DNA of 64,000 bases, from NCBI GenBank assembly GCA_934119955.1, contig CAKOSZ010000001.1, positions 251,332-315,331 of the forward strand, given 5' to 3'. Positions 1 to 8,204 of this stretch are shown here, in pieces. The stretch is from an uncultured Bacilli bacterium. GTDB lineage: Bacteria; Bacillota_I; Bacilli_A; RF39; UBA660. The number at the start of each line of letters is the position of its first letter. The first letter of the stretch is position 1. The position numbers and the translations under genes are program-made. The notes below the pieces were generated by a model, which searched no databases, was not told where the DNA came from, and worked only from the letters and a program-made list of their open reading frames with translations.

Positions 1-2
1 AG

Positions 3-1274
3 TTGTTTATTAAAATAAGTGAATTGTTTAATAAAAATAATAAAACTTTTGAAAAGTTATTTATGAATAAGCAATCCTTGATAATTATATCTTTATTAAT
101 GGCTTTTTTAACTTATTACATGATAGATAGAAATTCAGGTGCCTTAGTAGATAATTCGGCTGAGATATTGTATAACCAACCAGTTAAAGCAATTTATAAT
201 GAGGAAGCCTATGTAATTGAAGGTTTACCTGAAAGTGTTGATGTTATTTTAATTGGTCGTAAAAGTGACATTTATCTTGCTAAGCAATATCCAAATAAAG
301 AAGGTATTACAGCAGATTTAAGAGAACTTACAACAGGAACTCATAAAGTAAGTTTAAAATATAGACAAACTATTCAATCTGTTAATTATAAAATAGATCC
401 ATCAACTATAACAGTTATTGTTTATGATAAAGTAAGTTCTAACCGAGAAGTTACCCCAGAACTTTTACATAGAAATAACCTTGATAGTAAACTTGATATA
501 AGTGACATTACTTTAAGTAAAACAGAAGTAACTATTAAAGGTTCAGCTAAAAAACTTGAAACAGTTGCTTACGTAAAAGCACTTGTTGATGTTGATAATT
601 TAGTAGAACCAACAGTTGGTAAAACAACAATTAGTAACAACAAATTAGTTGCTTATGACAATGAAGGTAAAATAGTTGATGTTGAAATATTACCTGAAAG
701 TGTTGATGCAACCTTAACTATTACTTCAACTAGTAAAGTAGTACCGGTTAAAGTAGTACCAGTTGGTGATATTGCTCTTGGATATGCTATTGAAACTGCT
801 ATTCCAAATATTTCAAGTATTACTATTTATGGTGATGAAGATGCTTTAAAATTAATTGAATACGTACCAGTTAAGATAGATGTTACTAACCTATCATCTT
901 ATAAAGAGTATAATGTTAATCTAGAAAAACCAAGTGGTGTACGTGATATGAGTGAAAAAACTATTTCAGTTAAAGTAAATGTTGCTAAGGAAGAACAAAA
1001 AGAAATAGATAACATAATTGTTCAAACTATCAACTTAGGAGAAGGATTAAAAGTAAGAGCACTTGGTAAAGAAAATAGTTTCATTTCAGTTATTGTTAAA
1101 GGTAGTAAAGAAGCAATTGATAAAATCGATAGTTCTAATATAAGAGCAATTGTTGATTTAACTGAATATACTACTCCTGGTGAATATGAAATTGATGTTA
1201 AAGTAACCGGCGATGATTTAAAACTAAGTTATACTTCTAAAACTAAAAAAGTTAAAGTAGAAATTTATAAATAA
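3..1274 (+). CDS. cdaR: CdaR/YbbR-domain regulator of c-di-AMP synthesis (5' end uncertain)
   Basis: The protein has one N-terminal membrane segment (about residues 26-42, LIIISLLMAFLTYY) followed by an extracellular array of about four repeated beta-rich YbbR-type domains (roughly 60-145, 155-240, 245-325, 340-420). Each repeat carries the family pattern of a beta strand followed by a VTIxG-like turn (VTIKGSAKK, ITIYGDEDA, VIVKGSKEA). In Firmicutes, CdaR is a membrane partner that modulates the diadenylate cyclase CdaA and is normally encoded as cdaA-cdaR-glmM. The frame is open from position 3 with a TTG, but only two bases precede it, so the true start may lie off the left edge. The expected downstream glmM is absent; an IS256 element sits 17 bases after the stop instead. 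Confidence 0.75.
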   Translation: MFIKISELFNKNNKTFEKLFMNKQSLIIISLLMAFLTYYMIDRNSGALVDNSAEILYNQPVKAIYNEEAYVIEGLPESVDVILIGRKSDIYLAKQYPNKEGITADLRELTTGTHKVSLKYRQTIQSVNYKIDPSTITVIVYDKVSSNREVTPELLHRNNLDSKLDISDITLSKTEVTIKGSAKKLETVAYVKALVDVDNLVEPTVGKTTISNNKLVAYDNEGKIVDVEILPESVDATLTITSTSKVVPVKVVPVGDIALGYAIETAIPNISSITIYGDEDALKLIEYVPVKIDVTNLSSYKEYNVNLEKPSGVRDMSEKTISVKVNVAKEEQKEIDNIIVQTINLGEGLKVRALGKENSFISVIVKGSKEAIDKIDSSNIRAIVDLTEYTTPGEYEIDVKVTGDDLKLSYTSKTKKVKVEIYK

Positions 1275-1291
1275 AAATAGATAGTTCGATT

Positions 1292-1317
1292 GAGTCTGTA
1301 AATAATTTTGTGTAAAG
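1292..1317 (+). repeat. IS256 left terminal inverted repeat
   Basis: It begins GAGTCTGTAAA and ends TTGTGTAAAG, and matches the reverse complement of 2674-2699 at 22 of 26 bases. The mismatches are at positions 4, 5, 12 and 15. Confidence 0.85.
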
Positions 1318-1320
1318 ATG

Positions 1321-1365
1321 AATCCTTTCTGTGGTAATATAGAAATATATAACCAAGAAAGGATT
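1321..1365 (+). promoter_or_regulatory. Inverted repeat that can mask the transposase ribosome-binding site
   Basis: AATCCTTTCT (1321-1330) is perfectly complementary to AGAAAGGATT (1356-1365). The right arm contains the Shine-Dalgarno GAAAGGA, just ahead of the transposase ATG at 1371. In an RNA that reads through from cdaR both arms are present and the site would be paired. A transcript starting between the arms would leave it free. This is inferred from pairing only. Confidence 0.55.
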
Positions 1366-1370
1366 TTTGT

Positions 1371-2579
1371 ATGAAAGAAAATAAAAATAATGAAGTTGTT
1401 AAATATTTATTAGAAAATTATGATATTAAAAATGCAAATGATATTGCTTATGCATTAAAAGATATGTTTAAAGATACTATTCAAACTATGATGAATGCTG
1501 AATTTGATTCATCTATGGGATATGAAAAAAGTGATAACAAAATAGAAAAATCAAACTATAGAAATGGCTATTCTTCTAAAAAAGTAAAAAGTCAATTTGG
1601 TGAATTTGATTTATCTATTCCTAGAGATAGAAATGCAGAATTTGAACCACAAATTGTTCCTAAAAATAAAAGAGATATTTCTGGAATTGAAGAGAAAGTT
1701 ATAAATCTCTATGGTAAAGGTTTATCTACTAGAGAAATAAGTGATTCCATCGAAGATATTTATGGAGTTCAATTATCTGCTACAATGATTAGCAATATTA
1801 CTGATGCTGTTTTAGAAGAAATAGAAGAATGGCAAAAAAGGCCACTAAAGGAAGTTTATCCAATTGTTTTTATTGATGCAGTACATTTTAATGTTAAACA
1901 AGAAAATGTTATAGTTAAAAAAGCAGCTTATGTCATTCTTGGGGTTACTACAGAAGGATTTAAGGAGGTGCTAGGAATATGGATTGGAGAAAATGAATCA
2001 GCTAAATATTGGTTAGGAACCTTAAATGAATTAAAGAATCGTGGAGTCAAAGACATATTAATTATATGCTCTGATGGATTAAAAGGCATAAATGAAGCAA
2101 TTAAAGCAGTTTATCCAAATGCTATGCAGCAAAGATGCATTGTTCATTTGATTAGAAACTCAGTTAAATTTGTTTCTTATAAACATTTAAAAGAATTTTG
2201 TAATGATTTAAGAACTATATATAAATCAAATAATGAAAAGGAGGCACGAAATAATTTAGAAAAAGTAAAAGATAAATGGAATTCCATTTATCCAACAAGT
2301 TTAAAAGTTTGGGAAGATAATTGGGAAGCAATTTGTACTTTATTCAATTATTCTAAAGAATTGAGAAGAATAATGTATACAACTAATGCTATTGAAAGTT
2401 TAAATCGTTCTTATCGTAAATATACTAAAACCAAAGGTGTATTTACTAGTGATAACTCTTTAATGAAATGTTTATTTTTAGCTACTAAAAATGTAGAAAA
2501 AAAGTGGACTACTAGATACCCTAATTGGGATATGATTTATAATGAACTTAATATTTTATATCCTGAACGATTAATTTGA
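1371..2579 (+). CDS. IS256-family (Mutator-type) DDE transposase
   Basis: The 402-residue protein is the usual length for the family. The expected catalytic acids are visible: D169 in FIDAVHF, D235 in CSDGLKG and E342 in TTNAIESLNR. The C-terminal NAIESLNRSYRK motif and the CIVHLIRNS segment are family hallmarks. It ends in TGA. Nothing is missing, so it is probably active. Translation may be held down by the inverted repeat over its ribosome-binding site. Confidence 0.95.
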   Translation: MKENKNNEVVKYLLENYDIKNANDIAYALKDMFKDTIQTMMNAEFDSSMGYEKSDNKIEKSNYRNGYSSKKVKSQFGEFDLSIPRDRNAEFEPQIVPKNKRDISGIEEKVINLYGKGLSTREISDSIEDIYGVQLSATMISNITDAVLEEIEEWQKRPLKEVYPIVFIDAVHFNVKQENVIVKKAAYVILGVTTEGFKEVLGIWIGENESAKYWLGTLNELKNRGVKDILIICSDGLKGINEAIKAVYPNAMQQRCIVHLIRNSVKFVSYKHLKEFCNDLRTIYKSNNEKEARNNLEKVKDKWNSIYPTSLKVWEDNWEAICTLFNYSKELRRIMYTTNAIESLNRSYRKYTKTKGVFTSDNSLMKCLFLATKNVEKKWTTRYPNWDMIYNELNILYPERLI

Positions 2580-2673
2580 TCTTTGAAAATTATTCAATTT
2601 ATGTTATTATTATAGTAACAAAAAGAGACTGATATAATCAATCTCAAATATCTTTATTACCATGGATTGGTAA

Positions 2674-2699
2674 CTTTACACAAAGTTTTTTACACTCTC
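2674..2699 (-). repeat. IS256 right terminal inverted repeat
   Basis: Read on the minus strand it begins GAGAGTGTAAA and ends TTGTGTAAAG, mirroring the left end. It is followed directly by the copy of the target duplication at 2700-2707. Confidence 0.85.
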
Positions 2700-2881
2700 G
2701 TTCGAATTTGAACTAATCTATTTTTTTAATAATATAATGTTTATGGTTTATCACACTTTTGTAAATAATTGCATTTTGATCTACAATTTGACATGAATAA
2801 ATTTATATTTACTAGCATTATATTCTTATTTACATAGTAAATATTTGTTTTTAATTTTTGAATTTTGTTTCTAATAAAAAA

Positions 2882-2911
2882 AGAATTGCTTATATAAATT
2901 TAAGCAATTCT
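2882..2911 (-). terminator. Rho-independent terminator of the 2910-3311 gene
   Basis: An 11-bp perfect stem (2882-2892 with 2901-2911) has an 8-base loop. On the minus strand it is followed by a run of seven T. The stem overlaps the stop codon of the gene. Confidence 0.8.
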
Positions 2912-3311
2912 ATTTATTTTTAAAACTAAATTTACAATCAATTACTAAGGTTTTTAATTCAAATTTAATACTTTTTTCATAAAAATAAATAATGTCTTCA
3001 TCTTTTATATCCATATTTACATATAATCTAAATTCTTCATCATTAAGTCTAGTTAAAGTTATTATATAATCACTTATATCAAATAATAAGCAAGAATCTT
3101 TATAAAAAAAACTAGTATCCCAATGTAAATATTTATTAAGATCAATACTTTCATTAACTTTGATATTATCTAAATTTAATTTTTCATCTTTAAATGTACA
3201 ATTATAATTTAAATAAATATATTTTTCTAAATCTTTGGAATATATTTCAATTATATCATTATTGATTGCTTCTATCTTACCTATTCCAATATCTATTCCA
3301 TTAAAAATCAT
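2910..3311 (-). CDS. Hypothetical protein, 133 aa
   Basis: I do not recognise this family. The protein is acidic, soluble-looking and beta-rich, with alternating hydrophobic and charged residues and no membrane segment or Cys/His metal motif. The repeated spacing of short strands (GKIEAINNDIIEIYSK, IITLTRLNDEEFRLYV) suggests a small beta-barrel or PilZ-like fold, but nothing diagnostic supports that. It stands alone between the IS256 copy and a divergent gene, and has its own strong terminator. The start has an upstream GAAAGA-type ribosome site on the minus strand. Confidence 0.6.
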   Translation of the reverse strand: MIFNGIDIGIGKIEAINNDIIEIYSKDLEKYIYLNYNCTFKDEKLNLDNIKVNESIDLNKYLHWDTSFFYKDSCLLFDISDYIITLTRLNDEEFRLYVNMDIKDEDIIYFYEKSIKFELKTLVIDCKFSFKNK

Positions 3312-3368
3312 TTTCTTTCATCTCTTTCTTCGTCATATTATATCATGAAATTATAAAATTGGCAAAAA

Positions 3369-3385
3369 GTGAGTCAATAACTCAC
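3369..3385. promoter_or_regulatory. Small palindrome in a divergent intergenic region
   Basis: GTGAGT, a five-base spacer (CAATA) and ACTCAC form a perfect dyad between the divergent genes at 3311 and 3467. A T-rich tract (TTACTTTTTT) follows on the plus strand. It could be an operator or a stray terminator; neither reading is proven. Confidence 0.3.
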
Positions 3386-3466
3386 GTTACTTTTTTCTAA
3401 GTCTAGAAAATGTCAAAGAAGTTTTAAAATAAAAATTATTATGTTACTCTTATTATAGAGGTAGTT

Positions 3467-3793
3467 ATGAAAAGAATTATAAATGAAATTAGTAAGGATA
3501 TTGAAAGTATCAAGAATTTAGAAGGTGATAAAGAAAGTATTCAAAAGTTAGAATATGTATTAAGTCAATTAAGACTTTGGTTTATGTGTAAAAAAAATTA
3601 TATTAATTATTTACCTGATTATGAAATACTAAACTTAGAAAAATTGATTTCTTCAATAGATTTAGATACTAGAAGTAAATATCCTGATATAGTTAGTGTA
3701 ATAGATTATTATTTTTTACTTATTAAAGTTTCTAACTATGAATTATATGATATGTTAGATAAAAAGTTAATAAAAAAAACTAGTTTAAGTTAA
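3467..3793 (+). CDS. Hypothetical protein, 108 aa
   Basis: The family is not recognised. The sequence is mostly charged amphipathic helix with Leu/Ile heptad spacing in the first 40 residues (ISKDIESIKNLEGDKESIQ), no signal peptide and no membrane segment. A GAGGTAG ribosome site precedes the ATG. The last 14 bases overlap the end of the convergent LemA-like gene. There is no functional clue beyond its position near small cell-envelope and spore genes. Confidence 0.55.
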   Translation: MKRIINEISKDIESIKNLEGDKESIQKLEYVLSQLRLWFMCKKNYINYLPDYEILNLEKLISSIDLDTRSKYPDIVSVIDYYFLLIKVSNYELYDMLDKKLIKKTSLS

Positions 3794-4328
3794 TTAATCT
3801 AGTTATTTCTTTTTTATCAATATTAATTGGAATGTATTCATCAAAATCAAAGAATTTAGTTGCAAAACTGGTAGGACCATTATTTTTTAAATTATTATAA
3901 ATAATGGTTTTATTATTATAATATTCAGTTGTTGCTTCTAAATTGATTTCAATATCATACAATTTCTTTTTTAAATTTAAAAAGTCTTTATTTTTTAAAA
4001 GTTCATCATAATTATCTACATATTCATTTATTTCATAAGTAGTACTATCTAATAAATCAATTAATTCTTCATAAGTACATTCTTTGGCATTGAAATCTAA
4101 AAATTTTTTAAAAGCATCTTCTTTAATACTTAAATTATCTTTTATAAATTTTGTTATTTCTTTATATAGTTTGTATTTTTGTCTTAAATAATTATTTATT
4201 TTTTCTTTTGACATATCAAGTGGTATCATAGATTCTTTTATTTTGTTTTTACTTATTATTATACTTATTACTAAAAATATTATTATTAAAACAAAAATAG
4301 ATATTCCAAGTATTACTATTTTATTCAT
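3780..4328 (-). CDS. LemA-like membrane-anchored protein
   Basis: Residues 4-27 form one strongly hydrophobic N-terminal segment (ILGISIFVLIIIFLVISIII), and the rest is a four-helix type coiled-coil body. The end matches the LemA pattern: a Leu/Ile helix with ATTEYYNNKTIIYNN, then TSFATKFFDFDEY, comparable to the family's YNxxVxxYN...P.s.iAk.FgF. LemA proteins are small inner-membrane proteins whose biochemical role is unclear. At 182 residues it has the usual length. A GGTGAT ribosome site precedes the ATG. The family call rests on a short C-terminal pattern, so it is moderate. Confidence 0.6.
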   Translation of the reverse strand: MNKIVILGISIFVLIIIFLVISIIISKNKIKESMIPLDMSKEKINNYLRQKYKLYKEITKFIKDNLSIKEDAFKKFLDFNAKECTYEELIDLLDSTTYEINEYVDNYDELLKNKDFLNLKKKLYDIEINLEATTEYYNNKTIIYNNLKNNGPTSFATKFFDFDEYIPINIDKKEITRLINLN

Positions 4329-4372
4329 ATTATCACCAAGAATATTATACTAAATTTTTTTTATATTTACAA

Positions 4373-4705
4373 TTAAAAAGTAACAGGTGATAAAAATTCT
4401 ATGTAGTCTATGTAAATATTATATAATAAAAATGATGTATTATTGCTTTTAATTAATAAAAAGTCTTTTCCAGTTTCTTCAATTGTTCCTTCAAATACTT
4501 TATCTCTCCATTCAACTGAATCATCAAATGAAGTGTAAACACGGACGTTTTTTCCAATATTTTGCATTAAAATATTATCAGCATATAAAGCATCTTCTTC
4601 ATTTGTCATAATTCCTGGTAAGTTACTTTGGTTAGGTACCATAGTTTGTCTAGTATTGTTGTAGTAGTTATCCTTATAAGGATCGTAATTATATGTATTA
4701 TTCAT
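4373..4705 (-). CDS. gerQ: GerQ-like spore coat protein
   Basis: The protein has 110 residues. The N-terminal 40 are Asn/Tyr-rich and disordered-looking (YNYDPYKDNYYNNT), and a conserved domain occupies residues 42-108. Its core, NIGKNVRVYTSFDDSVEWRD followed by VFEGTIEETGKD and a YNIYIDYIEF ending, follows the GerQ/YwdL plan (N.GK.vtvymtFe...eW, vFkG.iE.aGrDhi, ...vYLDYitF). GerQ in Bacillus is a coat protein cross-linked by transglutaminase and needed for normal germination. With spoIIR and a SASP in this window, it supports spore formation. The N-terminus is shorter than in Bacillus. Confidence 0.7.
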   Translation of the reverse strand: MNNTYNYDPYKDNYYNNTRQTMVPNQSNLPGIMTNEEDALYADNILMQNIGKNVRVYTSFDDSVEWRDKVFEGTIEETGKDFLLIKSNNTSFLLYNIYIDYIEFLSPVTF

Positions 4706-4781
4706 ATTTCCTCCATTTAAATATATGAAATTATCTTTAAATAATACTAATTTTTTGTTATAATTTATTTATGGAGGAATT

Positions 4782-5342
4782 ATGCAAGTAAGTGTTGGAA
4801 TTAGTAATCATCATGTTCATTTAACTGAGGAAGATTTAAATTTATTATTTGGTTCTACTTTAACAATTAGAAATGATTTAAAACAACCAGGTCAATTTGC
4901 AAGTAATCAAATAGTTGATGTTATTGGACCAAAAGGAGAAATTAAAGGTTTAAGAGTACTTGGACCTACTAGAAATTATACCCAAGTTGAAGTTAGTAAA
5001 ACAGATTGTTATAAATTAGGAATTAGTGCTCCGGTAAGAGATTCTGGTGATTTAGAAAATGCTAGTGTTTTGACAATTGTTGGACCAAATGGAAGTGTTT
5101 CTAAGGCTTGTGGAATAATTGCAACAAGACATATTCATCTAGATTCAGTTATGAGAAAAGAAAAAGGTTTAGAAAATGTTTTAGAAGTAAGTGTTAAAAT
5201 ACCTGGTATTAAAGGTGGAATTATTAACCATGTTCATCTAAAAGAAAGTAAAGAGGCTTATTTTGAAATGCATCTTGATACAGATGATGCAAATGCTTTT
5301 CTTTTAAAAAATGATGATGAAGTTGAAATATTAGTTGATTAA
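4782..5342 (+). CDS. pduL: PduL-type phosphate acyltransferase (phosphotransacylase)
   Basis: The enzyme interconverts acyl phosphate and acyl-CoA. The two metal-binding His clusters of the family are visible: NHHVHL near residue 10 and ATRHIHL near residue 126, with a third NHVHLK near residue 157. The protein starts almost directly at the catalytic domain (VGISNHHVHL), without the N-terminal peptide that targets PduL to bacterial microcompartments. No shell-protein genes are nearby. It is therefore most likely a housekeeping acetyl-CoA/acetyl-phosphate enzyme standing in for Pta. The acetyl phosphate could come from the phosphoketolase encoded at 19385. A GGAGG site lies 8 bases before the ATG. 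Confidence 0.9.
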   Translation: MQVSVGISNHHVHLTEEDLNLLFGSTLTIRNDLKQPGQFASNQIVDVIGPKGEIKGLRVLGPTRNYTQVEVSKTDCYKLGISAPVRDSGDLENASVLTIVGPNGSVSKACGIIATRHIHLDSVMRKEKGLENVLEVSVKIPGIKGGIINHVHLKESKEAYFEMHLDTDDANAFLLKNDDEVEILVD

Positions 5343-7306
5343 TCATTTAAAATGATATCCGTTTTATCATATTCATTAAATACTTGACTTGTATAATTGG
5401 GTTCAGTTCCTTTTATATAATAAAGTATTTTTTTATTTTTAGATTCATCAGTTGCAAGAGTTCCTGTTATAGGATCTACTATTACCCCTACTACATTACT
5501 TGGTAATTCATACCAATCATTTTCTTTATCTTTTAAATAATTCTCTGTTGCATTGGCCCATATTTTTTTAGAATATTTAAAATCATTTTGTTCAAGTTTT
5601 TTATTATCATCATACCCTATCCATATTAAAGTAGCAACATCTTTATTAAATCCTACAATTAAATTATCTGTATCAGTTGAACCTGATTTTATACCATAAC
5701 TTTTAGTTAAAATTGGAGCAATTGAAATATTTGTTGGGTAAGTATAATCAATCATGTTATAGTCATATGTTCCCTTTAATAAATCATTTAAAATGTAAGT
5801 TGTACTTTTATTTAAAACAACTTCACTTGTATCTTTATGTTCATAGATAGTATGTCCTTTTATATCAGTTACTTTTCTTATAAAAAATGGTTCGTGTTTA
5901 ACTCCACTACTTGCTAAGGTTGCATAAGCATTTAGTATTTCTAAATGAGTTAATTCAAATGTACCAAGTGGAAGGGATGCCACAGGCTCTAATTTAGTTT
6001 TTATCCCTACCCTACTTGCTATGTCAACTAAGGTCTTCTCTCCTAAGAATAAATGTGTTTTAATAGCATAAATATTGTCGGAAAAAGAGATTGCTGAGGC
6101 CATACTTATTCCTTTATTAGCATATAAACTATTATAATTTTTGGGTTTATAGACATTATTAACACCTAAGGTAAAACTTGTTTCTTGGGATAAAAATGAA
6201 GTGCTTGCTGTAAATCCATTTTCAAGAGCAGCATAATATAAAAAAGGTTTCATTAAAGATCCTACCTGTCTTTTAGCAGATATTGCTCGGTTAAATTCAG
6301 ATTTATTATAATCTCTTCCTCCAACAAGACCTATTACTCCCCCATTATTTGGATTTATCATTATTCCACTTACTTGAATATCATCATTATCAGTTATTTC
6401 TTTATTAATACTATTTTCCAAAGAACTCTGTGCTTTGATGTCCAAGTTGGTATATATTTTTATGCCTCCATTTTCAAGATAAGCACTTATATTATCTATA
6501 TTTTTAAGTTCTTTTAAAACTGCATCTTGATAATACATTAATGTGTTTAAATTAATACTTTCCTTCTTTCCATAAAACTTTAATTCTTCATTTATTGCTT
6601 CTTCGTATTCGCTTTTATTTATAATATTATTTTCAAGCATAACATTTAAAATATATTTTTGTCTTTTTTTAGCAACATTTATATTTACAAGTGGAGAATA
6701 ATTAGAGGGAGACTTTGGAATACCTACAAGCATAGATGCTTCTGCTAAACTTAAATTATTTGCTGATTTATTAAAATAAAAATTACTAGCATTTTCAATA
6801 CCAAACATTCCATGACCATAATTAATGCAATTTAAATACCCCTCCAAAATTTCATCTTTTTTATAATGAGTTTCAATTTGAACTGTATACCATACTTCAT
6901 TTAATTTTCTTTCCCAAGTTTTATCAAAATCTAAATATAAATTTTTAGCAAATTGCTGAGTTATTGTACTTGCTCCTTGTTTATAATTTTTATTAATTAA
7001 ATTAACATACATTGCTTTCATTATTCTTAAAATATCGAATCCATGATGAGAATAAAAATCTTTATCTTCAATCACAATAGTTGCTTCTTTAACATATTTA
7101 CTAATATTATTTAAATTAGCCCATTTACTAGTACCATTACCTTGAAAGAATAATTCATCATTTATATCATATAAATAATAACTACCATTACTATTTATAT
7201 CTAATTTAGGTCTAGTTTTAGCATATAAATAAAGTCCTGTAATACTAAATATTCCAAGAAAAATAGTAATAATTAAAACTTTTAAAATTCTTTTTAATAA
7301 CGTCAT
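5339..7306 (-). CDS. pbp1A: Class A penicillin-binding protein (glycosyltransferase-transpeptidase)
   Basis: The protein polymerises and cross-links peptidoglycan at the outer face of the membrane. A membrane anchor (residues 6-27) is followed by a GT51 domain with EDKDFYSHHGFD, GASTITQQFAKN, RKLNEVWYTVQIE and the IPKSPSNYSP end motif. The transpeptidase domain has SLMK (nucleophile S350, K353), SDN and KSG (K540), the last a conservative variant of KTG. The ATG at 7306 was preferred over the in-frame ATG at 7357 because AGGTGATAAG sits just before it and the anchor then lies at the N-terminus. Its 3' end overlaps pduL by four bases, tail to tail. It has no C-terminal PASTA or low-complexity tail. 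Confidence 0.93.
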   Translation of the reverse strand: MTLLKRILKVLIITIFLGIFSITGLYLYAKTRPKLDINSNGSYYLYDINDELFFQGNGTSKWANLNNISKYVKEATIVIEDKDFYSHHGFDILRIMKAMYVNLINKNYKQGASTITQQFAKNLYLDFDKTWERKLNEVWYTVQIETHYKKDEILEGYLNCINYGHGMFGIENASNFYFNKSANNLSLAEASMLVGIPKSPSNYSPLVNINVAKKRQKYILNVMLENNIINKSEYEEAINEELKFYGKKESINLNTLMYYQDAVLKELKNIDNISAYLENGGIKIYTNLDIKAQSSLENSINKEITDNDDIQVSGIMINPNNGGVIGLVGGRDYNKSEFNRAISAKRQVGSLMKPFLYYAALENGFTASTSFLSQETSFTLGVNNVYKPKNYNSLYANKGISMASAISFSDNIYAIKTHLFLGEKTLVDIASRVGIKTKLEPVASLPLGTFELTHLEILNAYATLASSGVKHEPFFIRKVTDIKGHTIYEHKDTSEVVLNKSTTYILNDLLKGTYDYNMIDYTYPTNISIAPILTKSYGIKSGSTDTDNLIVGFNKDVATLIWIGYDDNKKLEQNDFKYSKKIWANATENYLKDKENDWYELPSNVVGVIVDPITGTLATDESKNKKILYYIKGTEPNYTSQVFNEYDKTDIILND

Positions 7307-7387
7307 CTTATCACCTATTTTTATTATCTTCAAAAAAATAAAAAAATATGTGTTCAAAATAGAACTTTTATGATATAATGCAAATCG

Positions 7388-7404
7388 TATATGTTTTACA
7401 TATA
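7388..7404 (+). promoter_or_regulatory. Hairpin directly before the ribosome site of the 7413 gene
   Basis: TATATGT, TTT and ACATATA form a perfect 7-bp stem with a three-base loop. It ends where the AGGTG ribosome site begins. A TATAAT at 7374-7379 upstream is a likely -10 box, without a convincing -35. Confidence 0.35.
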
Positions 7405-7412
7405 GGTGATGT

Positions 7413-7757
7413 ATGGGAAAAATTAATTTAAATGTAAAATATTGTTTAGAAAATAAAGATTATGAATACAATATAAAAGGAATTTATCAAAATAATATAA
7501 TTAAATATTTTGTTGATTCTAAAATGTTATTAGACAAAGAAAAAATTGTTTTAACAAGAATAACTTCTAATGAGGAAATAGTTTTTGATTTTTTAAATAG
7601 TAATTGTTTAATAACAGATTTAAAAACTAAACAAAAGATTGGTTTTAAAATTAATGTTTTGTCATTAATAAATAAAGAAAACTATTTTTTAGTTTTATAT
7701 GAAATAGAAAATAATAAATTTAAAATAGAAATTAATATTAAAGGAGATTTAAAATGA
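7413..7757 (+). CDS. DUF1934 (YwiB-like) small beta-barrel protein
   Basis: The 114-residue protein alternates short beta strands without a membrane segment, in line with the calycin-like DUF1934 family found next to rpoE or argS in Bacilli. Recognition rests mainly on length, beta pattern and its position immediately upstream of rpoE, with a 4-base ATGA overlap that indicates translational coupling. No catalytic residues are evident and no biochemical function is known to me. It could also be an unrelated small beta protein. Confidence 0.5.
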   Translation: MGKINLNVKYCLENKDYEYNIKGIYQNNIIKYFVDSKMLLDKEKIVLTRITSNEEIVFDFLNSNCLITDLKTKQKIGFKINVLSLINKENYFLVLYEIENNKFKIEINIKGDLK

Positions 7758-8194
7758 AAGAGTTAAAAAAAGAAGATGTTGTTAATTTATCTTATAAAGA
7801 TATAACTAATTTAATTTTAGAAAATGAAAAAAAAGGTATTAATACTTTGGAGTTATTTACTAAAATTGTTAAGTTACTTGAATTGCCTGCTTCTACAATT
7901 GAAAATAAGATAGGTGATTATTATACATCTTTAACAACGGATAAAAGATTTATTTTAGTAGATGGTTTATGGGATTTAAGAAAAAGACATACGTCTGATA
8001 AAATTATAGTTGATTCCATGGAAGATGATGATGTTGATTCAATTGAAGAACAAGTAGATGAACCGATTATGGAAGATGAGTATAATGATTATGATAGTGA
8101 TGATCAAATACCAGATGATGATGAATATGAACCAGATACAGATGATGACGATTTAAAAGATTTAGTAGTTTTAGAGGAAGAAGATTTAAATTAA
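7754..8194 (+). CDS. rpoE: RNA polymerase delta subunit
   Basis: The delta subunit of Gram-positive RNA polymerase promotes enzyme recycling and core release from nucleic acid. The N-terminal half (residues 8-80) is a HARE-type winged helix with the family string DGLWDLRKRH. The C-terminal third is an extremely acidic disordered tail of Asp/Glu runs (DDDVDSIEEQVDEP, DDDDLKDL), which is diagnostic. The gene overlaps its upstream neighbour by 4 bases and is followed 10 bases later by prfA, forming one operon. At 146 residues it is slightly shorter than the Bacillus protein. Confidence 0.92.
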   Translation: MKELKKEDVVNLSYKDITNLILENEKKGINTLELFTKIVKLLELPASTIENKIGDYYTSLTTDKRFILVDGLWDLRKRHTSDKIIVDSMEDDDVDSIEEQVDEPIMEDEYNDYDSDDQIPDDDEYEPDTDDDDLKDLVVLEEEDLN

Positions 8195-8204
8195 AGGAGT
8201 TTAT

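Larger units (their letters stand above)
1292..2699 (+). mobile_element. Complete IS256-family insertion sequence (1408 bp)
   Basis: The element carries one full-length transposase bounded by 26-bp imperfect terminal inverted repeats (1292-1317 and 2674-2699, 22 of 26 matching). It is flanked by near-identical 8-bp direct repeats: GTTCGATT at 1284-1291 and GTTCGAAT at 2700-2707, one mismatch. Eight-base target duplications are typical of IS256. An intact reading frame and almost unmutated flanks suggest a fairly recent and possibly still mobile copy. It lies just behind cdaR and does not interrupt any frame visible here. Confidence 0.9.

Noticed and set aside
2818..2880. Remnant of a second insertion sequence right of IS256
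   Set aside because: The stretch is plain A/T-rich sequence with no terminal-repeat match or transposase fragment.
3369..3395. Terminator on the plus strand at the 3369 dyad
   Set aside because: No gene transcribed from the left ends there; an operator is as likely, so it is listed only as a palindrome.
5339..7357. Longer start of the penicillin-binding protein at 7357
   Set aside because: The extra 17 residues precede the membrane anchor and lack a ribosome site; the ATG at 7306 has AGGTGATAAG directly upstream.
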